Shown in pieces: positions 33,603 through 42,570 of a stretch of DNA of 64,000 nucleotides. Position 1 is the first letter of the stretch, and each line of letters begins with the position of its first letter. A program made the translations under genes and the position numbers. The notes under the pieces are model-generated. The model did not search any database. It had not been told where the DNA came from and saw nothing but the letters and a program-made list of their open reading frames with translations. This stretch comes from Pseudomonas sp. TH41 (GTDB lineage: Bacteria; Pseudomonadota; Gammaproteobacteria; Pseudomonadales; Pseudomonadaceae), in contig NZ_JAEKFH010000006.1 in NCBI RefSeq assembly GCF_016650695.1, positions 62,001 to 126,000 on the forward strand, in the 5' to 3' direction.

Positions 33603-34682
33603 GTGAAGATGACTGTGTTAAGCAACAAAGCCCCTAAACGCCGCCGTCTGATCGGCCCCTCGGTCTTCGCCTTTGCGCTGATGCAGTTCGGTGCCCTCGG
33701 TGCCGTCAATGCGCAAACCAGCAACGCTGCAAGCGTGGCGCCGGCGGCGGTCAATGCTGGCACGGTCAAGACGGATGCGCACACGTCGTTCGGCCCGCTG
33801 AAGCATGTCAACGCCGGTGTGCTGAATGTCGCTTACGCGGAGCTTGGCCCGGCCGATGGGCCAGTGGTGATTCTTCTTCATGGCTGGCCCTACGACATCC
33901 ACAGTTATGTTGATGTGGCTCCCTTGCTGGCGGCGCAGGGTTACCGGGTGCTCATCCCGTATGCGCGTGGCTACGGCGACACACACTTCCTGTCTGCCAA
34001 GACCGTTCGTAACGGCCAACCCGCTGCGCTGGCCAGTGATGTCATCGACTTCATGGACGCGCTCAAGATCAAGCGGGCCGTGCTCGGTGGCTACGACTGG
34101 GGCGCGCGCTCGGCTGACATCGTCGCGGCGCTCTGGCCGGAGCGGGTGGAGGCGCTTGTCTCGGTAAGTGGCTACCTCATTGGTAACCAGGCCGCGGGCA
34201 AGAACCCGTTGCCGCCCAAGGCCGAGTTGCAGTGGTGGTATCAGTTCTACTTTGCGACTGAACGCGGTCAGGCCGGCTACGAAAAAAATCGCCACGATTT
34301 CGCCAAGTTGATCTGGGAGCTGGCGTCACCGAAATGGGCGTTTGACGACGCCACGTTCGACCGCAGCGCGGCGGCCCTGGATAACCCCGATCATGTGGCG
34401 ATCACGATTTTCAACTATCGCTGGCGGTTGGGCATGATTCAGGGCGAACCACAGTATGAAGCGCTGGAGCAGCAGCTGGCCAAGGCTCCACCCATTACTG
34501 TGCCGACCATCACGCTTGAAGGCGACGCCAATGGCGCGCCGCATCCGGCGGCCGAGGATTATGCGAAGCGGTTTACCGGCAAATATGAGTACCGGCTGAT
34601 CAACGGCGGGATCGGCCATAACTTGCCGCAGGAAGACCCGCAGGCCTTTGCCAAGGCAGTGATTGATGCTGATCATTTGTAG
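33603..34682 (+). CDS. Exported alpha/beta hydrolase, epoxide-hydrolase-like
   Basis: 359 residues from a GTG start with AGGAG 8 bases upstream. The N-terminus has a positively charged stretch (KAPKRRRL) and a hydrophobic core ending in GAVNAQ, so it is probably exported. Then come ILLHGWPYDIHSYVDVAPLL (oxyanion HGWP), nucleophile elbow GGYDWGARSADIVAAL with Asp rather than Ser, and the catalytic His in GGIGHNLPQEDP. Asp nucleophile plus HGWP is the epoxide hydrolase/haloalkanoate dehalogenase pattern. The stop codon TAG is the first TAG of the following REP unit, so the 3' end abuts or has been reset by the repeat. Confidence 0.87.
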   Translation: MKMTVLSNKAPKRRRLIGPSVFAFALMQFGALGAVNAQTSNAASVAPAAVNAGTVKTDAHTSFGPLKHVNAGVLNVAYAELGPADGPVVILLHGWPYDIHSYVDVAPLLAAQGYRVLIPYARGYGDTHFLSAKTVRNGQPAALASDVIDFMDALKIKRAVLGGYDWGARSADIVAALWPERVEALVSVSGYLIGNQAAGKNPLPPKAELQWWYQFYFATERGQAGYEKNRHDFAKLIWELASPKWAFDDATFDRSAAALDNPDHVAITIFNYRWRLGMIQGEPQYEALEQQLAKAPPITVPTITLEGDANGAPHPAAEDYAKRFTGKYEYRLINGGIGHNLPQEDPQAFAKAVIDADHL

Positions 34683-34776
34683 GAGCGAGCTTGCTCGCGA
34701 TGAACGTTAACGATAACGCGTGTTTGCTGCTCAAACGCGTTGCTCTGACGTTTTTCGCGAGCAAGCTCGCTCCTAC
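34679..34776. repeat. REPIN, family A, contributing the stop codon of the hydrolase
   Basis: GTAGGAGCGAGCTTGCTCGC and its inverted copy. The hydrolase stop TAG (34680-34682) lies inside the left unit. The body contains CGATAACGCG as in most A-family REPINs here. Confidence 0.9.
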
Positions 34777-34791
34777 AGGGGGCTTGTGTGG

Positions 34792-36165
34792 CTACGCTAC
34801 TACCTGATAACACGGTACATACGCCGCGCCACCCGGTAACTTCATCCGGTGCTGGGCAACGAATGCCTTGAGCAGCTGATCGAGTGGTTTCATGACCGCC
34901 GCATCACCACGGATCTGGTACGGGCCATGCTTTTCGATCAGGCGGATGCCCTTGTCCTTGACGTTTCCGGCGACGATGCCGGAGAACGCCCGTCGCAGGT
35001 TGGCGGCCAGTTCGTGGGCTGGCAACTCGCGACTCAGTTTCAGGTTGGCCATGTTTTCGTGGGTCGGGTCGAACGGGCGCTGGAAGCCTTCGTCGATCTT
35101 TAGCAGCCAGTTGAAGTGGAACGCATCATTACGCTCGCGGCGGAACTGTTTCACCGCTTTGAGGCCGGCAGTCATCTGCCGCGCGACTTCGGCCGGGTCG
35201 TCGATGATGATCACGTAGTGCTGCTTCGCCGCTTCACCGAGGGTGGAGCCGACAAAAGCATCCAGTTGTTCCAGATACGGTGCCGCGTGCCTTGGCCCGG
35301 TCAGGATGACCGGGAAGGGCAGGCCGGCGTTGCACGGGTGCATCAGGATGCCGAGCAGGTACAGGAACTCTTCGGCCGTGCCGGCACCGCCCGGGAAAAT
35401 GATGATGCCGTGGCCGACGCGCACGAAGGCTTCCAGACGTTTTTCGATGTCCGGCAGGATCACCAGCTCGTTGACGATCGGGTTCGGCGCTTCGGCGGCG
35501 ATAATGCCTGGCTCGGTCAAACCGAGGTAACGGCCACCGTGGATACGCTGTTTGGCGTGGGCGATGGTCGCGCCTTTCATCGGACCTTTCATCACGCCCG
35601 GGCCGCAGCCCGTGCAGATGTCCAGGCTGCGCAGGCCCAGTTCATGGCCGACTTTCTTGGTGTATTTGTATTCTTCGGTGTTGATCGAGTGGCCGCCCCA
35701 ACACACCACGATCTTCGGCTCGACGCCGGGGCGCAGGGTGCGGGCGTTGCGCAGCAGGTGGAACACGTAGTCGCTGATGCCCTGGGAATTGCTCAGGTCG
35801 ATGCGTTGGCTGTCGAGTTCGTTTTCGGTGTAGACGATGTCGCGCAGGGCGCTGAACAGCATCTCGCGGGTGCTGGCGATCATTTCACCGTCGACGAAGG
35901 CGTCGGCGGGGGCGTTCAGCAGTTCGAGGCGTACACCACGGTCCTGCTGGTGAATGCGGATTTCGAAGTCTTTGTAGGCTTCGAGGATGGTCTTGGCGTT
36001 ATCAACGTGGGCGCCGGTATTGAGGATGGCCAGGGCGCACTGGCGGAAGAGGGTATAGGTGCTGCCGGTTCCGGCTTCGCTCAGTTGTTGTACTTCACGT
36101 TGCGAGAGGGTTTCCAGGCTGCCTTTAGGGCTGACAGAAGCGTTGATTACATGTCTTTGGGTCAT
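34792..36165 (-). CDS. ppnN: Nucleotide 5'-monophosphate nucleosidase PpnN
   Basis: 457 residues, as for E. coli PpnN (YgdH). It has a long N-terminal domain, then the LOG-family core: VCWGGHSINTEEYKYTKKVG and the PGGAGTAEE motif (IIIFPGGAGTAEEFLYLLGI). A C-terminal domain ends in LKAFVAQHRMKLPGG. It cleaves purine (and other) nucleoside 5'-monophosphates to base and ribose 5-phosphate and responds to (p)ppGpp. Single gene; start MTQRHVINASVSPKGSLETL as in the family. Confidence 0.93.
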   Translation of the reverse strand: MTQRHVINASVSPKGSLETLSQREVQQLSEAGTGSTYTLFRQCALAILNTGAHVDNAKTILEAYKDFEIRIHQQDRGVRLELLNAPADAFVDGEMIASTREMLFSALRDIVYTENELDSQRIDLSNSQGISDYVFHLLRNARTLRPGVEPKIVVCWGGHSINTEEYKYTKKVGHELGLRSLDICTGCGPGVMKGPMKGATIAHAKQRIHGGRYLGLTEPGIIAAEAPNPIVNELVILPDIEKRLEAFVRVGHGIIIFPGGAGTAEEFLYLLGILMHPCNAGLPFPVILTGPRHAAPYLEQLDAFVGSTLGEAAKQHYVIIIDDPAEVARQMTAGLKAVKQFRRERNDAFHFNWLLKIDEGFQRPFDPTHENMANLKLSRELPAHELAANLRRAFSGIVAGNVKDKGIRLIEKHGPYQIRGDAAVMKPLDQLLKAFVAQHRMKLPGGAAYVPCYQVVA

Positions 36166-36374
36166 TCAATGATCCTTAAAACGATGTCATTCAGACAGGC
36201 AAATGGCATCCGAATAGTGTGAATCCATAAAGAAGATGGCACGAACTGCGCTGTATCGCCATTTCCCCGTTTGACGATAAAAGCTGAAAAGGAGCCCCAG
36301 CATAGCTAAATCCCCCATAGAGGCGATAATGCCGGCCAGTCTTTTTGTCCATGATGTTAAGGAAACCTGCCGCG

Positions 36375-36902
36375 ATGTTTGAAATCCAGCCGATGAACGC
36401 CGAAACCTTTCGACAACAGACACGGCGCAGCACGGTGATTATTGCCCTGATTTTCCTGGCGCTGGCGATGCTGCTGTCCACCACGGCGGTGGCTGTGTTC
36501 GGTGAGCCCGGCGGCGACAACCTGCGGTTCAACGTCGGCGGGGTGTTTGTCGCGGTATTGCTGATGGTGGCGCTGATGCGCGGCAAATTCTGGACCCAGG
36601 AATGGATGGCGCCGGCGGTGTATGGCTGGCGGCTCAAGCGCAGCCTGATGAGCGTCACCAACGTCATGCATCAGGTGACGGCGGCGATAGAGGCGGGTGA
36701 TCCCACCGCCATGAAGCTGCTGCGCTTCTATCACCTGGGCTTGAGCCAGATGCATGAATTGGACGGCAACTCCAGTGACCACAGTCAGTTGACCCGTGAA
36801 ATGGATCTACACAAGGCGCGGATGGAAGCGCTGGGCATCGACACTGAACAGACGCAATTGAATCCGGCCTGGCTTGATGCGGTGAAGCAGACACCCCGGT
36901 AA
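36375..36902 (+). CDS. DUF3087 membrane protein
   Basis: 175 residues from MFEIQPMNAETFRQQTRRST. Two TM helices (VIIALIFLALAMLLSTTAVA and VGGVFVAVLLMVALMRGKFW), then a soluble helical tail (LLRFYHLGLSQMHELDGNSS, TREMDLHKARMEALGID) that fits DUF3087. AAGGAAA precedes the start at an enlarged distance; an internal ATG six codons on is possible. Function unknown. Confidence 0.85.
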   Translation: MFEIQPMNAETFRQQTRRSTVIIALIFLALAMLLSTTAVAVFGEPGGDNLRFNVGGVFVAVLLMVALMRGKFWTQEWMAPAVYGWRLKRSLMSVTNVMHQVTAAIEAGDPTAMKLLRFYHLGLSQMHELDGNSSDHSQLTREMDLHKARMEALGIDTEQTQLNPAWLDAVKQTPR

Positions 36903-36936
36903 AACCTCTGGTGTGGCAGCCGCACCGCAAACCTTG

Positions 36937-37018
36937 TAGGAGCTGCCGCAGGCTGCGATCTTTTGATTTTGTTTTTTAAGAACAGGATCAAAAGATCGCA
37001 GCCTGCGGCAGCTCCTAC
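36937..37018. repeat. REP pair, family B, outward orientation
   Basis: GTAGGAGCTGCCGCAGGCTG first, then an A/T-rich spacer and GATCGCAGCCTGCGGCAGCT. Here the TTTTGATTTT ends face each other inside, the reverse of most B elements. The same order is found at 57592. Confidence 0.88.
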
Positions 37019-37037
37019 ACGGATCGCGTTATGGCGC

Positions 37038-37991
37038 TCAAACCCGCAGGCGAAGGGTTTCAAAGAGTTCCCGGTCTTCCTTTTTCGCCGAACGGGCATG
37101 GCGCCGAATGACCTGCAACAGGCACTCGGTGAAGCACAACGCCGGATTGCTCAGTGAGCCATTGCGGCGCGTGACGATACTCAGCTGGCGGGGCTCGAAC
37201 TGTTCGGCCAGCCCCAGGGACACCAACCGGCCGAGAAACGGTGGGGCGATGCTGACGATGGACGGCCCCCAGGTGCACATGTCTGCCCGCTCGACCATCA
37301 TCTGCAGTATGGCCAGCGAGTGGGCCCGTACGATTCGGTTCTCATCGATCTGCGCGCCATGTTTCCAGAACAGCTCCTGCATCAACCCATCGTGCCCGTC
37401 CGGGGCATAGTTCAGGGTCCAGTTCTGCTCCAGCAGTTCATGGATCGACCGAGCGTTTTGCCGTGCATGGCCCTGGCGGACCAGCACTGACGTCTGGTAA
37501 TCGAGCAAGGTTTCGCAGGCAAACTCCTGGCTTGATTGCCCAGGGTGAAGCTGGCCGATTGCAAAATCCATGCTGCCATCGCGCAACAGTGGCTGGGCGA
37601 CGGCCATCAGGCTTTCGAACAGCTCCAGGCGGATTTCCGGCATGCGTTCGCGAAACGCCAGGACCACTTCGGGCAGGAAAGTCAGGGCAATCCAGGGTGT
37701 GATCCCGACACAGAGCCGCCCTTGAGCCTTGCCGCGCATGTGGTCGAGTTCGGTTTGCGCATGCTCGAGTTGCTTGATCACGAGCCGGGCGTGGGTCAGC
37801 AATACTTTTCCGTATTCGGTGAAGTTCAGGCCGCTGGGCGTTCGGGTGAATAGTGGCAGTTGCTGAGCGGTCTCCAGCTCGCGCAACGCTTTGGTCACCG
37901 CCGCCTGGGAAATGTCCAGCGAGCGCGCCGCCGCCCGGATGCTGCCGGTTTCGGCACTGGCAATCAGTGCTTGTAATTGATGCAGCTTCAT
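37038..37991 (-). CDS. LysR-family regulator
   Basis: 317 residues from MKLHQLQALIASAETGSIRA. Winged HTH: AAARSLDISQAAVTKALREL; then an effector domain with GRLCVGITPWIALTFLPEVV. It is divergent from the M20 amidohydrolase-ABC importer operon (121-base gap), the usual arrangement for a LysR regulator of its neighbour. The effector is probably the imported compound or its product. Confidence 0.92.
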   Translation of the reverse strand: MKLHQLQALIASAETGSIRAAARSLDISQAAVTKALRELETAQQLPLFTRTPSGLNFTEYGKVLLTHARLVIKQLEHAQTELDHMRGKAQGRLCVGITPWIALTFLPEVVLAFRERMPEIRLELFESLMAVAQPLLRDGSMDFAIGQLHPGQSSQEFACETLLDYQTSVLVRQGHARQNARSIHELLEQNWTLNYAPDGHDGLMQELFWKHGAQIDENRIVRAHSLAILQMMVERADMCTWGPSIVSIAPPFLGRLVSLGLAEQFEPRQLSIVTRRNGSLSNPALCFTECLLQVIRRHARSAKKEDRELFETLRLRV

Positions 37992-38112
37992 CTGCTTACC
38001 CTGGTGACAACTGATGGTTGTCATCATAACCAAACTGCGTCTCCCCAGCCCAGCGCCCATTCCCTAAGATCCAGCTCAGCAACCGCTCAGGACTTATCGA
38101 AGGATGACAACA

Positions 38113-39282
38113 ATGAACGCCGCCCCTGTCTTGCCAGGTATTGCAGAGATTCAGGACGAAATGATCGCACTGCGTCACAGCATTCACGCGCACCCCGAGT
38201 TGGGTTTTGAAGAGTTCGCCACCAGCGAGCGGGTTGCCGCGTGTTTGACGCAATGGGGCTTTCAGGTCAGCACCGGCGTGGGCAAGACCGGTGTCGTCGC
38301 CACCTTGAAAAATGGCCAAGGGCGGTCCATCGGTTTACGTGCCGACATGGACGCGCTGCCGATTCAGGAGACCACGGGGTTGCCCTATGCCAGCCGGATC
38401 GACGGTGTCATGCATGCCTGCGGCCACGACGGGCATACGGCGACCCTGCTGGCGGCAGCCAAATACCTGGCGCAGACCCGGTCGTTCAACGGCACGGTGC
38501 AGCTGATTTTCCAGCCGGCCGAAGAAGGGCTGGGCGGCGCCCGCAAAATGCTGGAAGACGGCCTGCTCGAACGTTTCCCCTGTGACGCGATTTTCGCCAT
38601 GCACAACGTGCCGGGTTATCCGGTCGGGCATCTGGGGTTCTACAGCGGCCCGTTCATGGCGTCGGCCGATACGGTGAACATCAAGATAGTCGGCAATGGC
38701 GGTCATGGCGCAGTCCCGCATAAGGCCATCGACCCGGTGGTGGTGTGCGCTTCGATCGTGATCGCGCTGCAAAGCATCGTCTCGCGTAACGTCAATCCGC
38801 AGGACATGGCGATCATCACCGTGGGTTCGATCCACGCTGGAAGCGCTTCGAACGTCATTCCGTCCAGTGCCGAGATGAGCTTGAGCGTGCGCGCGCTGAC
38901 CCCCGAGATTCGCCACTTGCTCGAAGTCAGAATTACCGACCTGGTACACGGTCAAGCGGCCAGTTTTGGCGCCAGGGCCGACATCGACTATCAGCATTGT
39001 CATCCGGTGTTGATCAACCACCCCGAGCCCACCGCGTTGGCCCGAGAAGTCGCGCGTGAGTGGCTGGGCGAAGGGCGATTGATTGACGACCTGCGGCCCT
39101 TCACGGCGAGTGAGGACTTTGCCTTCATCCTGGAAAAATGCCCCGGCAGCTATCTGGTGATCGGCAACGGCGACGGGGACAGTGGGTGCCTGCTGCACAA
39201 CCCCGGCTATGACTTCAATGATGCTTGCCTGCCTGTCGGGGCGAGCTACTGGGTCAAGTTGGTTGAACGTTTTCTAAGTTGA
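38113..39282 (+). CDS. M20-family amidohydrolase (hippurate hydrolase-like)
   Basis: 389 residues. Zinc-site motifs: LRADMDALPI, MHACGHDGHTA, AEEGLGGARKML, MHNVPGYPVG and a C-terminal HNPGYDFND. Dimerisation domain in the middle (GNGGHGAVPHKAIDPVVVCA). The ATG at 38113 has AAGGATGACA in front; an in-frame ATG at 38104 touches the RBS. Such enzymes hydrolyse N-acyl amino acids (hippurate, indoleacetyl- or other conjugates). First gene of an operon with a polar amino-acid ABC importer, so the imported substrate is probably an acylated or conjugated amino acid (inference). Confidence 0.92.
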   Translation: MNAAPVLPGIAEIQDEMIALRHSIHAHPELGFEEFATSERVAACLTQWGFQVSTGVGKTGVVATLKNGQGRSIGLRADMDALPIQETTGLPYASRIDGVMHACGHDGHTATLLAAAKYLAQTRSFNGTVQLIFQPAEEGLGGARKMLEDGLLERFPCDAIFAMHNVPGYPVGHLGFYSGPFMASADTVNIKIVGNGGHGAVPHKAIDPVVVCASIVIALQSIVSRNVNPQDMAIITVGSIHAGSASNVIPSSAEMSLSVRALTPEIRHLLEVRITDLVHGQAASFGARADIDYQHCHPVLINHPEPTALAREVAREWLGEGRLIDDLRPFTASEDFAFILEKCPGSYLVIGNGDGDSGCLLHNPGYDFNDACLPVGASYWVKLVERFLS

Positions 39283-39329
39283 GACGCCGTATTTTCGAGC
39301 GTCATGCCTGGCCTGAGAGGAAAAGAATA

Positions 39330-40118
39330 ATGAACAAGATGATGGCGGCTGTTTCACTGGTGTTGTTGACGGCATCCGGCCTGGCCGGCGCGGCCGACTG
39401 GTCTGGCAAAGTCTTGAAGCTGGGGGTCGACCCCACGTACCCACCGCTGGAGTACAAGAATCAGGACGGCACACTGACCGGTTTCGGGGTCGATATCGCC
39501 GAGGCACTGTGCGCTGAACTGCATGCCCGTTGCCTCTGGGTGGAAAGTAGCTGGGACGGGATGATCCCGGCGCTGCTGGCGCGCAAGTTCGACGCGGTGG
39601 CTTCCTCGATGACCGTCACACCCAAGCGCCTGGAGCAGATTGCGTTTACCGACAAGGTGTCCAATGCGCCGGCACGACTGGTCGTCAAACGTGGCTCCGG
39701 CCTGCTGCCGACGCTTGAATCGCTCAAAGGCAAACGCATTGGCGTAGAGCAGGGTTCGACCCAGGAGGCGTTTGCAAAAGCCGTCTGGGGTTCGAACGGC
39801 GTGGATGTCCTGTCCTATCAGAATCAGGATCAGGTCTATGCCGACCTGGTGGTGGGACGACTCGATGCCTCGTTGCAGGGCTCGATCCAGGCCAGTTACG
39901 GCTTCCTGAACACGGCGCAGGGCAAGGACTATGAGTTTTCCGGTGCGACCCTGGATGACCCGGCTTTTTTCGGCGTCGGGGATGGCATCGGTGTGCGCAA
40001 GAGCGACGTCGAACTGCGCGAAGACTTGAACAAAGCCCTGGCGACGATTCTCGCCAACGGCACTTACGAGCGGATCAACAAAAAGTACTTTGATTTCGAT
40101 GTCTACGGGGCGAAATAA
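39330..40118 (+). CDS. Polar amino-acid ABC binding protein
   Basis: 262 residues with signal peptide (MNKMMAAVSLVLLTASGLAG, cleavage near AAD). Family-3 solute-binding protein signature LKLGVDPTYPPLEYKNQDGT and GFGVDIAEALCAEL; also FDAVASSMTVTPKRLEQIAF and GKRIGVEQGSTQEAF. The sequence resembles the lysine/arginine/ornithine/histidine (HisJ/ArgT) and opine group. Good RBS (GAGAGG). Second gene of the importer operon. Confidence 0.93.
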   Translation: MNKMMAAVSLVLLTASGLAGAADWSGKVLKLGVDPTYPPLEYKNQDGTLTGFGVDIAEALCAELHARCLWVESSWDGMIPALLARKFDAVASSMTVTPKRLEQIAFTDKVSNAPARLVVKRGSGLLPTLESLKGKRIGVEQGSTQEAFAKAVWGSNGVDVLSYQNQDQVYADLVVGRLDASLQGSIQASYGFLNTAQGKDYEFSGATLDDPAFFGVGDGIGVRKSDVELREDLNKALATILANGTYERINKKYFDFDVYGAK

Positions 40119-40212
40119 CACCGCCTCGACAGACCGGGCAGGGCGGTCGTCCGGGCCGCCCTGTTTCAGCAAACCTCCTTCACCTCAACCTAATAAAAAC
40201 AAGGAGAGTGAA

Positions 40213-40902
40213 ATGCTTCTGGAAGGCTTTGGCCCGCAGATCCTGCTGGGCACCCTGGCCACAATCAAACTGGCGCTCTGGTCGTTGTCGATCGCTGTCC
40301 TGGCGGGGCTGCTAGGCGCCAGTTCCAAGTTGTCCTCCAACCGTTTATTGCGCGCGCTGGCCACCGGTTATACGACGGTGATCCGCAGCATGCCGGACCT
40401 GGTGATCATGCTGTTGCTGTTCTTCAGCCTGCAGATGTTGCTCAACCGCATGACCGACGGGTTAGGCATGGCTCAGATCGATATCGACCCGTTTCTGGCC
40501 GGTGTCATTACCCTGGCTTTTATTTACGGGGCCTACTTTACCGAGACGTTTCGCGGTGCGTTTCAGGCCGTCCCGGCGGGTCAGATTGAAGCGGCGAGGG
40601 CCTACGGCATGTCCCGTGGCAAGACCTTTCGCAAAATCCTGTTTCCGCAAATGCTTCGTCACGCACTGCCGGGCATCGGCAATAACTGGCAGGTGTTGAT
40701 CAAGTCGACCGCGCTGGTATCGATCATCGGCCTGACCGATGTCATCAAGGCCACGCAGGACGCGGGCAAGGGCTCGATGCAGTTCTTTTATTTCACAGTG
40801 GTCGGCGGCCTGATCTACCTCGCGATTACTACCGTTTCCAACGGTGTGTTGATGTGGCTTGAACACCGCTATTCGGTGGGTGTCAGGAAGGCTGCGCTAT
40901 GA
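40213..40902 (+). CDS. Amino-acid ABC permease, HisQ-like
   Basis: 229 residues, five TM helices. EAA-type loop: EAARAYGMSRGKTFRKILFP, and the YTTVIRSMPDLVIMLLLFF motif of the HisMQ family. RBS AAGGAGAGTG before ATG. The next permease gene overlaps its stop by 4 bases. Confidence 0.93.
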   Translation: MLLEGFGPQILLGTLATIKLALWSLSIAVLAGLLGASSKLSSNRLLRALATGYTTVIRSMPDLVIMLLLFFSLQMLLNRMTDGLGMAQIDIDPFLAGVITLAFIYGAYFTETFRGAFQAVPAGQIEAARAYGMSRGKTFRKILFPQMLRHALPGIGNNWQVLIKSTALVSIIGLTDVIKATQDAGKGSMQFFYFTVVGGLIYLAITTVSNGVLMWLEHRYSVGVRKAAL

Positions 40903-41612
40903 CGAACATTCTCAAAGACTACTGGCAGGCTTACCTGTGGAGTGACGGGCCGTACTTTTCCGGGCTGGCGGTGACCTTGTGGTTGCTGATTCTTTCGGTG
41001 GTGATCGGCTTCTTGCTGGCGGTGCCGTTGTCGATCGCCCGCGTCAGTCGCAACCCGCTGATCCGCCTGCCGGTCTGGGGTTACACCTACGTGTTTCGCG
41101 GTACCCCGTTGTACGTCCAGCTGCTGTTCTTCTACTCCGGCGTGTACAGCTTGCACGTGGTTCGCTCCCAGGATTTTCTCAACGCGTTTTTCCGTGACGG
41201 GTTCAATTGCACGGTGCTGGCGTTCGGGCTCAATACCTGTGCCTACATGACCGAGATCTTTGCCGGGTCAATCAGGGCGACCGCCCACGGGGAAATCGAG
41301 GCAGCCAACGCCTACGGCATGAGCCGCTTTACCCTCTATCGCCGGATCATTCTGCCGTCGGCGTTACGCCGGGCCCTGCCGTTTTTCAGCAATGAAGTGA
41401 TTCTGATGCTGCATTCCACCTCGGTGGCGTTCACCGCCACGGTGCCCGATTTGTTGAAGATCGCCCGGGACGTCAACTCGGCGACCTACGCCTCTTTTAC
41501 CGCGTTCGGGATCGCCGGAGTGCTGTACGCCGCCAGTGCGTTGTTGCTGATCTGGCTGTTTCGTCGCGGCGAACTGCATTGGCTTGCCTACCTCAAACCC
41601 CGCACGCACTGA
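40899..41612 (+). CDS. Amino-acid ABC permease, HisM-like
   Basis: 237 residues, five TM helices. YTYVFRGTPLYVQLLFFYSG and EIEAANAYGMSRFTLYRRII are the HisM-type motifs. The C-terminus (LFRRGELHWLAYLKPRTH) is typical. ATGA overlap with the upstream gene. Confidence 0.93.
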   Translation: MTNILKDYWQAYLWSDGPYFSGLAVTLWLLILSVVIGFLLAVPLSIARVSRNPLIRLPVWGYTYVFRGTPLYVQLLFFYSGVYSLHVVRSQDFLNAFFRDGFNCTVLAFGLNTCAYMTEIFAGSIRATAHGEIEAANAYGMSRFTLYRRIILPSALRRALPFFSNEVILMLHSTSVAFTATVPDLLKIARDVNSATYASFTAFGIAGVLYAASALLLIWLFRRGELHWLAYLKPRTH

Positions 41613-41632
41613 CCCCTACTGGACCTGCTCGA

Positions 41633-42400
41633 ATGTATAAATTGATCGTTGAAGATGTGCATAAAAACTACGGCAGCCATGAAGTATTGAAGGGGGTCTC
41701 GCTCGCGGCCAAAGCGGGTGATGTGATCAGCGTCATCGGTTCGTCGGGGTCCGGGAAGAGTACGTTTTTGCGTTGCATCAACCACCTCGAACAACCATCG
41801 GCCGGGCGCATTATCGTCAACGCCGAGGAACTGCTCACCCGCAAAAATTCACGGGGGGACTTGTGTGCGGTCGATCCCCGGCAGCTACAGGCCATGCGTA
41901 GCAAGCTGTCGATGGTGTTTCAGCACTTCAATTTGTGGAGCCACATGACCGTGCTGGAAAATCTCATCGAGTGTCCGATGAGCGTGCTGGGGATCGGTCG
42001 GGCGCAAGCCATTGAGCGGGCGCGTCATTACCTGGCCAAAGTGGGGTTGCCGGCCAAGGTCGAGGCGCAGTATCCGGTCCATCTCTCGGGTGGCCAGCAG
42101 CAACGCGTCGCTATTGCCCGCGCGCTGGCCATGGAGCCTCAGGTCATGCTGTTCGACGAACCGACCTCCGCACTGGACCCCGAACTGGTGGGTGAGGTGC
42201 TTAAAGTCATGCAGCAGCTTGCAGAAGAGGGCCGCACGATGGTGGTGGTCACCCATGAAATGGCATTTGCCAGACAGGTGTCGAACCACGTCATGTTTTT
42301 GCATCAGGGCCGGGTGGAAGAACAGGGCGTACCGGGCATTGTGCTGGAGCAGCCTCGTAGCGAGCGGTTGAAGCAGTTCCTGGCGGGGAGCCTCAAGTAA
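41633..42400 (+). CDS. Amino-acid ABC ATP-binding protein, HisP-like
   Basis: 255 residues. Walker A IGSSGSGKSTFLRCINHLEQ, Q-loop MVFQHFNLWSHMTVLEN, signature LSGGQQQRVAIARAL, Walker B MLFDEPTSALDPEL, H-loop VVTHEMAFARQVS. It starts 21 bases after the permease. Last gene of the LysR-controlled operon; energises uptake. Confidence 0.94.
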   Translation: MYKLIVEDVHKNYGSHEVLKGVSLAAKAGDVISVIGSSGSGKSTFLRCINHLEQPSAGRIIVNAEELLTRKNSRGDLCAVDPRQLQAMRSKLSMVFQHFNLWSHMTVLENLIECPMSVLGIGRAQAIERARHYLAKVGLPAKVEAQYPVHLSGGQQQRVAIARALAMEPQVMLFDEPTSALDPELVGEVLKVMQQLAEEGRTMVVVTHEMAFARQVSNHVMFLHQGRVEEQGVPGIVLEQPRSERLKQFLAGSLK

Positions 42401-42570
42401 CGGAAAACACCCGCACGCTGGCGAGGCGGTCGTGCGCCAATTTCTCGGGTAAACTCCCCCGGTCGGGTGCTTGTTGATGCATAGTCGCCTGACACCAGGC
42501 GGCTCATCCCGTCATGGTCATAAAAAGGGCGAACGAAGATTCGCCATGTGATCGGGATCCAGGGAGCGCC

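Noticed and set aside
36187..36667. Minus-strand ORFs around the ppnN-DUF3087 gap
   Set aside because: They cross the DUF3087 gene in the wrong frame and have no RBS.
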